The position numbers were made by a program, and so were the translations under genes. Below the pieces are notes generated by a model. It was not told the DNA's origin and ran no database searches. It was given only the letters and a program-made list of their open reading frames with translations. 64,000 nucleotides of DNA, from NCBI GenBank assembly GCA_930367215.1, contig OV884059.1, positions 37,377,882 through 37,441,881 on the forward strand. The letters are read 5' to 3'. This document shows, piece by piece, positions 32,664-44,601 of the stretch (its first letter is position 1; the number at the start of each line of letters is the position of its first letter). The DNA is from Pollenia angustigena. Lineage: Eukaryota; Arthropoda; Insecta; Diptera; Polleniidae.

Positions 32664-33850
32664 GTTCAATAATAGATGTACTGGATAAACCTTTATCCGA
32701 TGAAAATATAATTAAAAAGGATTACCATACGTATAGCCCATATTTACAATCTTATAATAATAACGATGAAATTCGTATTACAATACAAAATCAAGACTTG
32801 TATGTTTTACCGTCGGAAAGTTTTATATATGTAGAAGGATTTGTTAAAGATGAAAGCAATACAAAATTAGTATCTTCTGTAGCCAACTTTAAATTAAAAA
32901 ATAATTTTGTAGCACATCTGTTTGATGAAATCCGTTACGAAGTAAATGGTGTTGAAATTGATCAAACGAGACATTTAGGAATATCAAGTACTATTAAAAA
33001 TTTGGTTTCACTATCACCAATAGATAGTAATGGAATGCAAAATGCTGGATGGAATAAAATTGATGATATTGTTCTCGTAAATGGATATTTTAATTTTTAT
33101 GTACCACTTAAATTGTTTTTGGGATTCGCTGAAGACTATAATAAAATTTTATTGAATGCAAAACATGAATTGATTCTATTACGTAATAAAAATGATGAGG
33201 GTCTTGTGTATTCAACTGTTTCCACCGAAAAGGCTAAATTAACAATTTCAAGTATATCGTGGAGAATTCCTCATGTACAACTATCTGATTTTAGTAAATT
33301 AAATACTATAAAAATAATAAACAGTGGTACTTCAATACCAATTACATTTAGAAGTTGGGATTGTCATATAAATCCACAACTAAATATGACAACTAATCAT
33401 GTGTGGAATGTTAAGCTGGCGGCAAATAGAGAACGCCCTCGTTTTGTTTTGATTGCATTCCAACATGAAAAGAAATTTCTACACTGCGAATTGACTAATT
33501 TAAAAGTACATTTGAATTCAGAGTCTTATCCATATGACGATCTTAACATAAAGTTTAAGAATGAACGTTATGCAATTCTATATGATATGTATTTAAGATT
33601 TCAAGAAAGCTATTATATGCGAGACTCCCAACCTCTTCTCACATCTCAAGAGTTTAAAAATAATGCTCCAATTATAGTAGTAGATGTAAGCTATCAAAAC
33701 GAATCTATAGTTAGTGGACCTATTGATATTAAAATCGAATTTGAAACAGCTACTAATGTTCCAGCAAACACATCAGCTTATTGTATTCTCATTCACGATC
33801 GAATCATTGAATATATACCATTAAAGGGACAAGTTCGGAAAATTGTATAA
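32660..33850 (+). CDS. Major capsid protein (double jelly-roll)
   Basis: 396 residues, ATG at 32660. Recognised by the N-terminal pattern (YHTYSPYLQSYNNNDEIRI, QDLYVLPSESFIYVEG), the FDEIRYEVNGVEID turn and the mid-protein VYVPLKLFLGF-like strand (here FNFYVPLKLFLGFAEDY), all typical of Polinton major capsid proteins related to PRD1/adenovirus-lineage hexons. Full length for the family and free of stops. Together with penton, ATPase and protease it completes the morphogenesis set. Confidence 0.93.
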   Translation: MSSIIDVLDKPLSDENIIKKDYHTYSPYLQSYNNNDEIRITIQNQDLYVLPSESFIYVEGFVKDESNTKLVSSVANFKLKNNFVAHLFDEIRYEVNGVEIDQTRHLGISSTIKNLVSLSPIDSNGMQNAGWNKIDDIVLVNGYFNFYVPLKLFLGFAEDYNKILLNAKHELILLRNKNDEGLVYSTVSTEKAKLTISSISWRIPHVQLSDFSKLNTIKIINSGTSIPITFRSWDCHINPQLNMTTNHVWNVKLAANRERPRFVLIAFQHEKKFLHCELTNLKVHLNSESYPYDDLNIKFKNERYAILYDMYLRFQESYYMRDSQPLLTSQEFKNNAPIIVVDVSYQNESIVSGPIDIKIEFETATNVPANTSAYCILIHDRIIEYIPLKGQVRKIV

Positions 33851-33885
33851 ATCCTAAATCATAAATAAAAAGAAGAAGAAAAAAG

Positions 33886-34356
33886 ATGTATTGCAAACAC
33901 GTTTTCATTGATTTACAAGGTTTTAAACTAAAATCAAACAAATTTATCGTAAAAGAAGTCGCAATTGTTTTCAATTCAAAGGAATATATCAATTTCATTA
34001 TAAAACCACCTTTTGATTTCAATTGTTTATCGCAAAAGGAGCAAAAAGAAGCATATTGGTTAATCAAATATTTTCATCATCTTAAGTGGAATATAGGAGT
34101 AATATCGTTTAAGAGTGTTTGTAATTTCTTAAAAGATAATTTAAAAAATTGCAAAATATATGTTAAAGGAACAGAAAAAAGCAAATGGTTGGAAAAAATG
34201 CTGCAGTTGAAAGTATTTAATATAGAGGATTTTGGATGTATAAATTTAAAGAAACTTAATGAAAAGTATCCAGAAAACCTGTATTGCAGTTATCACAACT
34301 ATGGAGTTTGCGCCTTGAAAAATGCTATTTTACTTGAAAGAGAAAATCTAATTTAA
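33886..34356 (+). CDS. Exonuclease-like (RNase H fold?) Polinton protein
   Basis: 156 residues, ATG at 33886. Begins HVFIDLQGFKLKSNKFIVKE, reminiscent of the first motif of DEDD exonucleases, then YVKGTEKSKWLEKML and a C-terminal C..H....CALKNA pattern like the last DEDDh motif but with Asn where the acid is expected. So it may be a degenerate nuclease. Such proteins are common in arthropod Maverick elements; name uncertain. Confidence 0.6.
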   Translation: MYCKHVFIDLQGFKLKSNKFIVKEVAIVFNSKEYINFIIKPPFDFNCLSQKEQKEAYWLIKYFHHLKWNIGVISFKSVCNFLKDNLKNCKIYVKGTEKSKWLEKMLQLKVFNIEDFGCINLKKLNEKYPENLYCSYHNYGVCALKNAILLERENLI

Positions 34357-34749
34357 ATAAGAAAAACAATTTTATATTTTTATTTCTTTTATCTATATAT
34401 ACAATAAATAAAATCGATAAAAATAAAAAAAAAAATCTGGTTGTTTTTAATTTTTATATTATAAATATTTTATTTATTTATTATTTATTATCTTTTTTTT
34501 ATTTTTTCATATAACAATCTTATATTCTAAATAACAATGATTGATCCTTATACACTATTTAATAAACATTTACATACTTACAATCTAAATAACAATGATT
34601 GATTCTTATAAAATATTTAATGTACATAAATTTACATATTTATAATCTAAATAACGTTAGTTGAGTTTTAAAAACTATTTGGATTTATATTAAATATTCA
34701 TTTGAATCCTTTAAACTATTTATTCTATATTAACATTCATATAAACTAT
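34357..34749. repeat. AT-rich convergent 3' region with 58-62 bp tandem repeats
   Basis: TCTAAATAACAATGATTGAT begins at 34526 and 34584 and, diverged, at 34646, giving three units. It lies between the convergent exonuclease-like and PolB genes and probably holds both poly(A) signals (AATAAA near 34405). Confidence 0.7.
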
Positions 34750-37700
34750 TTAATCTATATTTACATTTAATAAGATATCATCATCAACTTCCATCAATTC
34801 ATTATAAATGTTTGATGGTGTTGATATTGATGGGGGATAATTAAAATCTACATTAAGTAGAATATCATCATCATCATCATCATTTTCCATATATTCTTTA
34901 TATAAACTTATATTTGTTGATGGTTGTAATGATGATGGTGATGAAGGTTTATTTATTTTATAATGCCCCCATGCATACGTATCAACACCATCTTCTCTTA
35001 TATAACGCTTATCATCTAAATAACTTAAAACTAACTTACTAATATGTTGTGTATAAATTTGATGGATCTTTGATTTAAATACATACATAGAATCATAATA
35101 TAATTTCTTATCAACTAAACATTTCCTAAAATCACTTATATTTAACTTATTTGTTACTGAGTGTTTAACACCCTTAATTTTTTTAATTTCCCTATCCTCC
35201 CTATCTATTTTTATCGAATACATTTTCGCTCTTAAGCCAATGAATTCCTTTATAACTTTGCCATTGCACTCATCCTTCATCATACCCAATACTTTTTTAT
35301 TTAACAATGGTATGTTAAAAGCATTATCTTGCGGATATGCAGATGTATCGAAATGGGTGCTAATATCATTTCGAATATCATCATACATGTCATTTGTTCT
35401 TACATCATATATAAAGGAATCGGTATCCATGTAGTTCAAACTAATATTATCAAGATATTTCGGTTTCATGTAATCATAATGGAAATTATACATTTTCCAT
35501 TTTGACAACTCTAAAACTGAAAATCCGATGTAAATAGGTTTATTATATTCAGTCTTTACTCTTCCCAACTCAATAGCAACCATATCGTCATGAATTTTTA
35601 ACGAACTATGGAAATTGGGTCTAGCTATAAGAGCTCTAGCACCTAATCTCTTACCCCTGCTTTCCCATTCACATACTATTTTAATGTCCTTACGTTTATC
35701 AACGTTTTCCATAGTTTTACCGTATACAGCGTTATTTAATAATTTAAAGAAATTTTGTTGGAAAGAGTTTTTTGCTAACGTCCTATGGTGATTGTTCAAG
35801 TCAATGTATATCTTCAACCAATTGGATTGATTAAATTGAAGAATTCTATGAATTTTCTTTAAAATCAATCCATGTTGAAGACATTGTTGTAATGTTCTGT
35901 AATGGATTATATAGTTTGTTTTGTCATTTAAGTCCGCAATTAATTTTACTTGTTTCATTATTTCTATTTTTTTATTTGCAACACAAAACGGTAAGTCATT
36001 ATGGTAGTCGTGTAATGTGGATGGATATTCTAAGTCTACTTCCAATATATACCCTAAATCGGAATTTTCTTCAATGTTTGCAATATTAAAATTTTCAACG
36101 TCTTCAACCCATTTAAAATTTTTATAGGGGAGATATTGTGACATTGCATGACCATATAAATTATTCACATCTAAATACATTAGATAATTTGATTCCTTGG
36201 TTGAATCATAATCACTAATATATTTATTGTTAGCAATGGAATGACGTTTACTGCATTGTACAATACCTCCCCTAATACCCCGGAAAACAAAATTATACAT
36301 GTTAATATCAGTTAATAATTCCAACTCAATTTTAGTTGTTTTTAGCATTGCATCCCATGATAGACCTGGGATGGTATAATATTGCGAGGGGTCTAAATTA
36401 TAAATGTTTTTACAGATTTTGCGGAAATTTTCAAAAATATCGCATAACAAGAGAACATCTACTTTTAAATATAAAAGTAGATAGTCCATTAAGGTTTTAC
36501 ATTGGAATGTAGACCATACCTTTTCGGCATGATTATAATCATCCTCACTACACGACTCATTAGTGAGTTTATTAAAAAATACTGAACGGGGTGGTAGTTG
36601 AGTCTCTTGGAGACGATTCACAGAATTCAAATAGTCATACGGAAAGACACCTTTACGTTTCATTAAACTAAATTCATTGTCATTTGTAAAATTAGATTTT
36701 ATTATATTTAAGTCATCATCGGTTAAATAACTCGATAATTTGTCTAAACTAGATGGCATGAATCTTAATGAATCTAGAAAACGTAATTCAATTGTTTTCT
36801 TTTCATTTACCGATATCTTTTTTGATATTGAAATATATAATTCCTTGTTTAAAGGAATTATATTAATATCACCTTCAATTGATGACAGTTCTCTTACAAA
36901 CAAATGACAATCATATGCCGAAAGATTATGAAAAAATATTGGAATGAAACTGGCGATTTGGTATTCTAAATTACATTTGTTGTGGGCCGGACCTCTATAA
37001 TCACCAGTTAGATGACAATGGTCAGCTACTCTATCTTCAACAGATAAAAATTTATTGCAAATATGACAATTTATGTCTTCATTTTGTCTTATCTGTTGAA
37101 GTAGTGTTAAGGAATTCATTTGCTTGACAACACTTAAATAATTATTATAAATATCTATACTATCCTTAACTAAACTATTGAAAAAATGATTTGGTGCATT
37201 TACACCGCTATAAATTCTAAATATATCTAAACTTGAGTCAAATGAACACTTAATATAATAGCTGTAAGCAAATGGAATGTGCTTTTGTGTCGATTTTACG
37301 TTCGTAGAATTTTGAATGTTTACTGTTTCCAGAATACATTCAAAATCAGCGTATACAACAAAAGGCACATCCATTTGCTTTTTGAAATTTTTATAACTCA
37401 CTAAACTTTTTTCCGTAGTAGGCATTCTAGTTACAATCTTATTGCATTCGCCTTTATGCTTATTTAAGGATTCCTCTTGATGGAAATGAATTAAACAAGT
37501 GTTGCAGATGAAAAGTTGATGTTTATGTTTAGTCAGTTGACTACTTAGCAATCTATAATTAAATGGAAAAAAAGAAAATGATTTAAATTAATATAATTTT
37601 TTTTAAATATATGCATATAAAAACTATTTAAATATTATTAACCTACCTTGAAATATTTTTGATCCATACATAATGGAATCTTTCACCGTCCTCTAGCAGT

Positions 37701-38788
37701 AATAAGTTGAAGTGTTTGGATTTCTCTTCTTTTGTGAAGTAGTATGGCCCTACGATTACATCACCTTCTAATCCAAACACATTCACACTGATTTGAGGAT
37801 TAGTTACCTCGAAATCTCTTATTTGACTTACCGCTAGAGGAAAATTCAAGTTTTTGAAATTAAGGGTGATTCCATTATGCAGTAAAATGATGTCATCTTC
37901 AATATTTTGAATTTTGTATGATGAACATATACTGGAATTGATGGCTACTGGAGAAACTGCTGAAATTATTGCCCACTTGAAACAATACTCATCTTTATTT
38001 TGAACGTTTATACATGCGTTCTTTCTCATTATTGTTGCTGGTAAAGGAAGGTATTGTGATCCCTTGATGGAGCTATATTTGTTGATATTAATTTCAAGAT
38101 GGGAGATCTCTATTAAGGCCCATCCACTATCTCGCTCCTGAAACTCGCTCATCTTTCTCATAACAATATTGCAATGGTCATCATAAAGCTTAAGAATATC
38201 ATCCGTTGTTGTTGCAGCATTTAAGATGACCATTTTTGTTTGATGAGATTTCATGTCGATAGTGCATGAGTCCTCTTCTTCCTTTACCAGCACATACTCG
38301 CAAAATAACTCAATGTTGAATTTTATTGCAGAATACTTCTGAATAATATTCTTAAACAATTGAATAATTTTCGGTTTTATTTCGCCTAGAAACTTTTCGG
38401 GCAATAAATTATTTGTATCCTCGTTCTCCAGTTGATATGTGGCGATACGGTTTTTAAAAGAAGTCTTAATACAGCTCATATTATTATTGTCTTTAGATTT
38501 TTCACAATTCATTTTGTGGTCATTTGTCCTTAAATGATGATTAAATTTTGATTTTGGTATATGTGTATTACACGCATCGCAATAAACATCTTTAGCTTCA
38601 CTCATTTCTTTCAAGTGTTCAGTCAAATGATTATGCTTATGAAATTCATCGTGGTTTGCGAATTTCAAGTTGCATGTAATACACTTCCATGATGTGGACG
38701 GACCATCATGAAATAATCTTATATGACGCGTTAAGTTTTTGTTTTGTGTAAACACTTTTTTACAATAATCGCACACAAAAGAAGGCAT
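34750..38788 (-). CDS. Protein-primed DNA polymerase B, two exons
   Basis: Exon 1 is 38788-37647, exon 2 is 37552-34750, together 1,314 residues, the usual size of Polinton PolB. The intron (37646-37553, 94 bp) has AAG|GTAGGT and TTATAG|A borders and joins WIKNISR to LLSSQLTKHK in frame. Exon 1 carries three C2H2-type zinc fingers (CDYCKK..H..H, CITC.., CDAC..). Exon 2 has another finger, an HNH-like block (CHICNKF..DHCHLTGDYRG..HNKC), exonuclease motifs (YADFE, HNLSAYD, YLKVD) and polymerase motifs (YLDVNNLYGHAM, KLLNNAVYGKT, YMDTDS). All catalytic residues are intact. It copies the element from a protein primer. It reads toward the centre from the right TIR. Confidence 0.95.
37553..37646 (-). 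other. Spliceosomal intron in PolB (94 bp)
   Basis: Donor GTAGGT, acceptor TTATAG. Reading through would stop at TAG immediately after the donor, and splicing restores one continuous 1,314-residue frame, so the intron is well supported. Confidence 0.9.
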
Positions 38789-38894
38789 TTTTATTTGAGG
38801 ATATTATTTTTATTTAATTAAAAATTTAATGTTCACGGTTTGATTTTCAAACAAGATTGATTTCGATTGAGAAATAACAGCGGTATTTATACAA

Positions 38895-39085
38895 AAATTT
38901 CACAATTAATCATATTTTAGGTACAGTCCCGTCATATTTCATTAGTTAAAAAAAATTTATAAATAAGGGGCGGGGCTTATTTAAGTAAAATTAAAGAATT
39001 TCAGAGAACCAAACATTCTTAGTTTTTGTTTTCTGTTTGTAAGACTTGTTACAGCTGCGTCAGCTCTATTCAAGTATATTCTAAG

Positions 39086-39117
<32 letters not shown>

Positions 39118-40058
39118 ATAAATAAGGAGGAGTAGAGTATGATTAGGACAAATATTAACCAAGAAGTTACTTTCTACTTTTTGTAATATAATTCTGAGTA
39201 TTTATACATATCTAACTGATTAATTATGTATGCATAGCTAATGTGCAGCTGGTTGCTGTTGATACAAAAAAAAAGTGGATGGAATCCTACTTTTCACATG
39301 AATAATCGTTATCAATCATACACATACACACACACACACAACCGATCAATAGTTACTTGCCGATTAGTCCGTTGTAGTGAAACAGACCAGAGTCTCTGGT
39401 GATAATCAAATATTCAACCCTTATACTAATAGACCAGCTCACTATCCCACAAACCTACCGAGTCATTCAAAGCAAAAAGTCACTAGGAAACCTATGCAAC
39501 AAAGTCATTAACTATTCTAAACACACACACAATAACTGAAAAAACTAAAAATAATTATTTCACGATCAGTTTTATCTTTAATACGAAAACGCACAAGTAA
39601 AATTATCATTCCTGACAAAATTTTTAAAATCTTCAAGACTGACACGTACACGAAGAAATTCAACACCAACAACTTGTAAATCATCAATATGAATACGCAC
39701 AAGCAAAAAAAAAAAAGTCATAAACAAATATTCAAGACACGTACAACTAAAATTTAACACCTGCCAATAAATAAAAAAAAAAAAAAAATTTTCCCACAAA
39801 TTCTTATGCACAAGTAAAATTTTCATCCCTCACAAAATTTTAAAAATCATAAATAAACAATTTTCTTTACACGTCATGTCCCTTTTACCTCTATTTCTCA
39901 GGAGTAAATGCATGGTATTAGGGTGTTCACAGTCTGTGAATAACCCTCATGATATGCACCCAACTTTTTATTAATGTTTACAGATTGTGAACACCCCTAC
40001 TGGTGGCTCCCAACTTTGTATGGGAAATCATATTTGGTAGCGGCATAAACACACTACT
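38895..40058 (-). repeat. Polinton right terminal inverted repeat (1,164 bp)
   Basis: Complement of 23793-24956, ends ...CGGCATAAACACACTACT. No mismatches or indels seen at the points compared (ends, GT run, GTT run, ORF translations). Confidence 0.95.
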
Positions 40059-40064
40059 CACACT
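40059..40064. other. Polinton target-site duplication, right (CACACT)
   Basis: Same six bases as 23787-23792. Confidence 0.95.
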
Positions 40065-40461
40065 TTTACAGCCAGGCCCACGATGTCACACGTTAACGTT
40101 CGCATAGAAAATTAAATTGAAAACAAAAACAAATTTTAGAAATTTTTTTTATTTTATTTATTAAATTTTTATTTATTAATTTAATCACAGCACTGAAACT
40201 TTTCAATTTTTACTTTCGAATACCAAAGTTGATTGTGGGATAACTTGTATACGCTGTTAATAATGACAACAGGGCGATACCTATTTGACAACAGGGTGTT
40301 ATCAATTTGACAACAATGGTACGTTTTTTATCTAACGGCCCAATTTGACAACATTTTGTTTAAAATTTAACAACAAATGTTGTCGAAATATTGACAACAG
40401 TTTGTTATCAATTTATTACCACTGGTTGACAGTTTTTTAACGATTTTTTTCGCTCTGTGTA

Positions 40462-40527
40462 GGCGTAGGAATGGCACTCGTTGAGAGTGTTCAGCATTTC
40501 GTTTGCATACATATAGCAGCGGCCCGA
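40462..40527 (-). pseudogene. Minus-strand LINE: short piece of reverse transcriptase
   Basis: Encodes LGPLLY and YANEMLNTLNECHSYA with a small indel between. It connects to YADY at 23388 on one side and to GVPQGS at 41470 on the other, so it is a fragment between two later insertions. Confidence 0.8.
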
Positions 40528-40535
40528 GTTTAGAT

Positions 40536-41460
40536 CAGCGATGGGCGCTGGTTTGCCTGGATTACGAAGTTTTTCGGGTTTTTACATTTACTCATCGTGT
40601 TTTTTTTAACAGAGCTGCTAAAAATGCAAAAATTGCCCTACTAAGGTATTCCTTTAAATCCCCAAAACATACCAAACAATTGTTTTATTATACTACTTTT
40701 TAACTTAAAAAAAGTAGGTTTAAAATAGAGAAACTAAATAAAAAACTATTTTTTAGCAGTCAAAACAAGAAGAAACAACAATATTTACATTAAAACCAGA
40801 ATGTGAAAAAATTTACCGTATAACACATACACGTGTTTGTGTGATGTTGTTTTCGCTAATTTACTACTGCCCACAAACTGAAAATTTTGAATTCATGTTT
40901 CATGCATAAAAAGTTACAAAGGCAACCCGAAAAACAAATAAAACAGAAGAATAAAAAGTAAAATTGTATTCAGTTGCTTAATAAATTTCAACAAAGCATG
41001 ACTGTTGCGCATGTTGTTATTTTGGCAAATTTGGCAATTTCGTAGTGGTACACTGACAATATATTTATTGTGTTGTGATCAAGCTGTGCTTAGGTATGTT
41101 TTTTTCAGCTTGTTTTAAAAACTTTTCAGCAATCATGTGGGATGATGAATTATATTATAATCGAGTTTTTTTATTGAATTCCTTTTTTTTTTTTTTGCAT
41201 ATTTACATATAAATAGTACACATTTTGAAGTTTTTGTTCACGGTCTTTTCGATTTCAGGTAACAATATGCATATATATATTTTACCGTTAAGGAAAACTT
41301 GATGAATTATATAATAATAATATTTTTACTAAACTTTTTTTTTTTTTTTTTTTGTTTTGCAAATTCACATACAGTTTGAAAAACTTTTCAAAAATTTCTC
41401 TAAGTGTAAATCAACTAATTTACTCCCTTTTATTCAATGTTCTCTATCTGCCCTTCGCTG
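40536..41460. mobile_element. hAT-like non-autonomous element, 8-bp duplication GTTTAGAT
   Basis: 925 bp with short TIRs (CAGCGATGGGC / GCCCTTCGCTG), flanked by GTTTAGAT at 40528-40535 and 41461-41468. Removing it rejoins GVPQGSKLGPLLY of the LINE in frame, which confirms the ends. No transposase. Confidence 0.88.
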
Positions 41461-42290
41461 GTTTAGATCCTTGTGGAACTCCTTGACTGGTTTCGACTTC
41501 TTCACTAATTTTGTTATTGAGTTTGACTCTGTAGGTTCTGAGATTAAGATAATCTTCACGTCCTCTGATACCGTTTCTTTCAAGAATTTCAAGAAGTTTA
41601 GAATGTGGCAAGGTGTCGAATGCCTTACTAAAATCTATGAATAAAACTAGGCAATGCTCAACCTTACCTATTGCAGTATTTATAGTATTTGCGAATTTTC
41701 CTTTTTGAAAACCGTATTGATTAATGTTTATTATTTTGTATTTTTTAAGAAAATTATTCAGTCTCGTTACAATAATCTCCTCTAAAACCTTTTCAATCTC
41801 CGGTAATATTGATATAGGTCTATAGTTCTTCACATTATCTTTCTCTTTGCTTTTGTATACCGGTCTTATTAAGGATGTTTTTAATTGTTTTGGTATAGTT
41901 GATGAAAAGATACTTTGATTTATTAAGGAAGTTATTATTGGTGTAAAAATTGAAGCATTATTTTTTATGTCTATGGGTCTGATTCCATCATAACCTGCAC
42001 TTTTTCTCACATTAAGTTTTGTTAATATGTTGAATATTTCTTCTTGTGTTGCATGTTCAATATACATTGAATTTGGTAATATTATTTCACGATTAAAATT
42101 GGTTGTTTCTACGTAACAAGTGTGGATTAATTTTAAAACATTTGCATTAAAGTTTAAGGCAAACTTTTTCAATATAGTTTCAACATTTTGATTTCTAAAG
42201 TTTTTTAAAATTCTTCCATCAATATTTTGAACTGTTTTACCCTTTATCTCGTTAATTAGTTGCCAAGTCAAAGTCATAGTGAAATTGTTG
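41461..42290 (-). pseudogene. Minus-strand LINE: N-terminal reverse transcriptase part
   Basis: From about 42290 down: LTWQLINEIKGKTV, then RT blocks KSAGYDGIRPIDIK, YRPISILPEIEKVLE, NQYGFQKGKFA, FIDFSKAFDTLPHSKL and GVPQGS. Long and open, so fairly young, but cut by the hAT element. The endonuclease part that should precede it is absent; a plus-strand LINE begins instead at about 42300. Confidence 0.88.
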
Positions 42291-42327
42291 TTACAAATGA
42301 ACAAAACAAACAACCATAATTTGATTG

Positions 42328-43004
42328 ATGAGTGTAGATGTTGTCGATGCTATACAAAATGCAAATCAAGTAAAAAATGCCGTTGTTGTTGCTTCTCAAA
42401 ATCAGAGTGCAGTTGTTACAAATGCACAAAACAATCATAGTTTTGTCTGCTCCCTCTGTATCTTCTATTTCGTTAATTACTGCAGAGAATAATTCTTGTT
42501 TCAATACCAAGGAGTCGTCAGATTGGGTGAGTGTTAAGAGGCCCCTGTTGTTTATGGGGCGAAGGCATCGGATGAGTTAGATGTCATTGCTCAAAAGAAA
42601 TGGATTCATTTACCATCGATTAAACCAACGGTGTCTAGTGATCAAATTATAAGCTACGTAGAGAAAGTTACGGCTATAAATACAAATCATATGCTATGCT
42701 ATAATCTTATTAAAAATAATACTGATGTGAGCCGATTAAAAAGAATTAGCTTTAAACTTGGTATCTCCCACCGCTTTTATAATGACCTGTTAAAGCCAGA
42801 AATTTGGCCAGCAGATATTTAAATTCGTCCGTTTGTAAATTTTCCCAGAAAAGATCCACCTCCAGTTCAAATATAATAAATTCTGAATCAGATTTTAAAA
42901 TATATTATCAGAATTTGTCAGGAATGAGAACCAAATCTAAAATGATATATGATGTTTCATGCCAATGCGTCTTTGATGTAATCGTGCTAATTGAAACTTG
43001 GCTA
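42328..43004 (+). pseudogene. Plus-strand LINE: ORF1 and start of endonuclease
   Basis: ATG at 42328 (MSVDVVDAIQNANQVKNAVV), continuing through three frames with SAPSVSSISLITAEN and VEKVTAINTNHMLCYNLI, and ending in LLKPEIWPADI, a typical gag-like ORF1 tail. Next comes the endonuclease start (KIYYQNLSGMRTKSKMIY, VIVLIETWLN), cut at about 43005 by the Penelope-like element. The endonuclease resumes at about 46155. Confidence 0.75.
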
Positions 43005-44601
43005 AACAAAGATGGCTACTTTCCCTTGGGTCAAAATTCGCCTTACCAGTCAGTGATAAAAACTTTTCATCAATTAACCTAATAGCCGATTTAGAACAGT
43101 GGGTTCAAACTCTGTGTGACGACAGGCAAAAGGACATAGTTAGATCAAAAATTGCGAACAGAATACTCACGTTTAAAAGAAAATCAAAAACAATCTAAAG
43201 GAAAAATAAATTTTAAACATTTTTGAAGAGACGAAACGAATTTTGAAAAAACACAAAGATGTAATCGTAATAACCAAATCAGATAAGGGTAATAAAACGG
43301 TAATTATGTACAAGGAAGACTATAAATCAGGAATGACCAAACTTTTAGAGGATAAAACAACTTACAAAACCATACGATCAGATCCGACACAAAAATTACA
43401 ACGTACAAACAACAAAATATTCATGGATTTGTACAAGGAGGAACACATAACAAGATACGAAAAATTGAAACTAACATCCCATTCAGCCCCAGCACCCAGA
43501 CTATACGGACTCCCGAAGATTCACAAGCCTGACATGCCACTCCGCCCAATTTCATCCTCGATAGAGGTTCCATGCTACAGCCTGTCAAAATATATTGGAC
43601 ACATTTAAAAAAATATTATATTAGAAAAATATAATATAAAAAACTCATTAGAACTTAAGGAAAAACTCAAAAATATTACTTTAGAAGACGACGAAATTCT
43701 TATTTCCCTGGACGCCGTATCCCTATTTACGAACATACCAATCCACTTGGCAATAAATAACATAATGTCACATGGGAATATTTTGAAAAATCACACCACA
43801 ATACCAAGGGCTCAATTTCTTAAAATACTACAGTTCTGTCTTAACGACAACAATTATTATATATGACGACACCTACTATAACCAAACTTACGGAATGCCC
43901 ATGGGTAATCCATTATCTCCAACAATAGCTGATATCGGATCTTAAAAAGGAAAATGTAAATATAAAACTAATTTCAAAATATGTTGACGATTTGTTTGCG
44001 ATTATTAAAAGAAAGGACGAAAAACTAATTCTAAAAACATTTAATAACTACCACAACAAAATAAAATTCACGATAGAAAAAGAAGAAGACAGTTGTATCC
44101 CATATCTAGATATGAAAATATTTCGGGAAAACAAAATTATAATAACGGATTGGTATTCGAAAACTATTGCCTCAGGTCGTCTTATAAATTATCACTCTAC
44201 ACAGCCAAAAAGTCAAAAAATAAATACTGCACTTAATTTAATAACAACGGCTTTAAAATTGAGGGATAACAAATTTAAATCCAAAAATATTGACAAATTA
44301 AGGGACATACTAATAAAAAACAGCTATCCGACATATTTAATAAATAATCTAATAAAAAAAGGCACAAACAGAAAAGCAATTGGGGGAAAACATAAACAAC
44401 ACATCTGGCAACACTAAGTATTACAGCCTCCCATACATACCAAAGTTCACAGAAAACAAACAAATTCAAGAGAAAATAAATGACAACGAAGTAAAATTGA
44501 CGCACAGAGCGAGCAAAACAATCAATACTCTATTTACACAAACAAAAACAAAAATAGAAAAAAGTGAGCGAAGTAATCTTGTGTATGAAATCACATGTTT
44601 A

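Larger units (their letters stand above)
23793..40058. mobile_element. Polinton/Maverick element, 16,266 bp
   Basis: Defined by 1,164-bp TIRs beginning AGTAGTGTGTTTATGCCG and a 6-bp target duplication. Gene order left to right: BIR protein (+), small protein (+), protease and PLA2 protein (-), ATPase (+), DUF8207-like protein (+, broken), coiled-coil protein (+), integrase (+), minor capsid (+), small overlapping ORF (+), major capsid (+), exonuclease-like protein (+), PolB (-). The genes for replication, integration, packaging, maturation and capsid are all present, the set that led to the proposal that Polintons can form virions. Equal TIR lengths with no mismatch at the points compared argue for a young copy. 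The MITE in one gene means this copy is damaged. Confidence 0.97.
23391..40459. mobile_element. TA-flanked TIR element that contains the Polinton
   Basis: Termini CACAGAGGGAAAAA and TTTTTTTCGCTCTGTG with TA at 23389-23390 and 40460-40461. Its own sequence is about 0.8 kb (23391-23786 and 40065-40459). It is filled with TTGACAACA/TGTTGTCAA motifs in both orientations. The Polinton split it. The TA and the restored reading frame of the interrupted LINE define the ends. Confidence 0.8.

Noticed and set aside
34526..34660. Regular repeats that might suggest a CRISPR array
   Set aside because: Three diverged AT-rich 58-62 bp units in a eukaryotic transposon; no constant repeat/spacer pattern.
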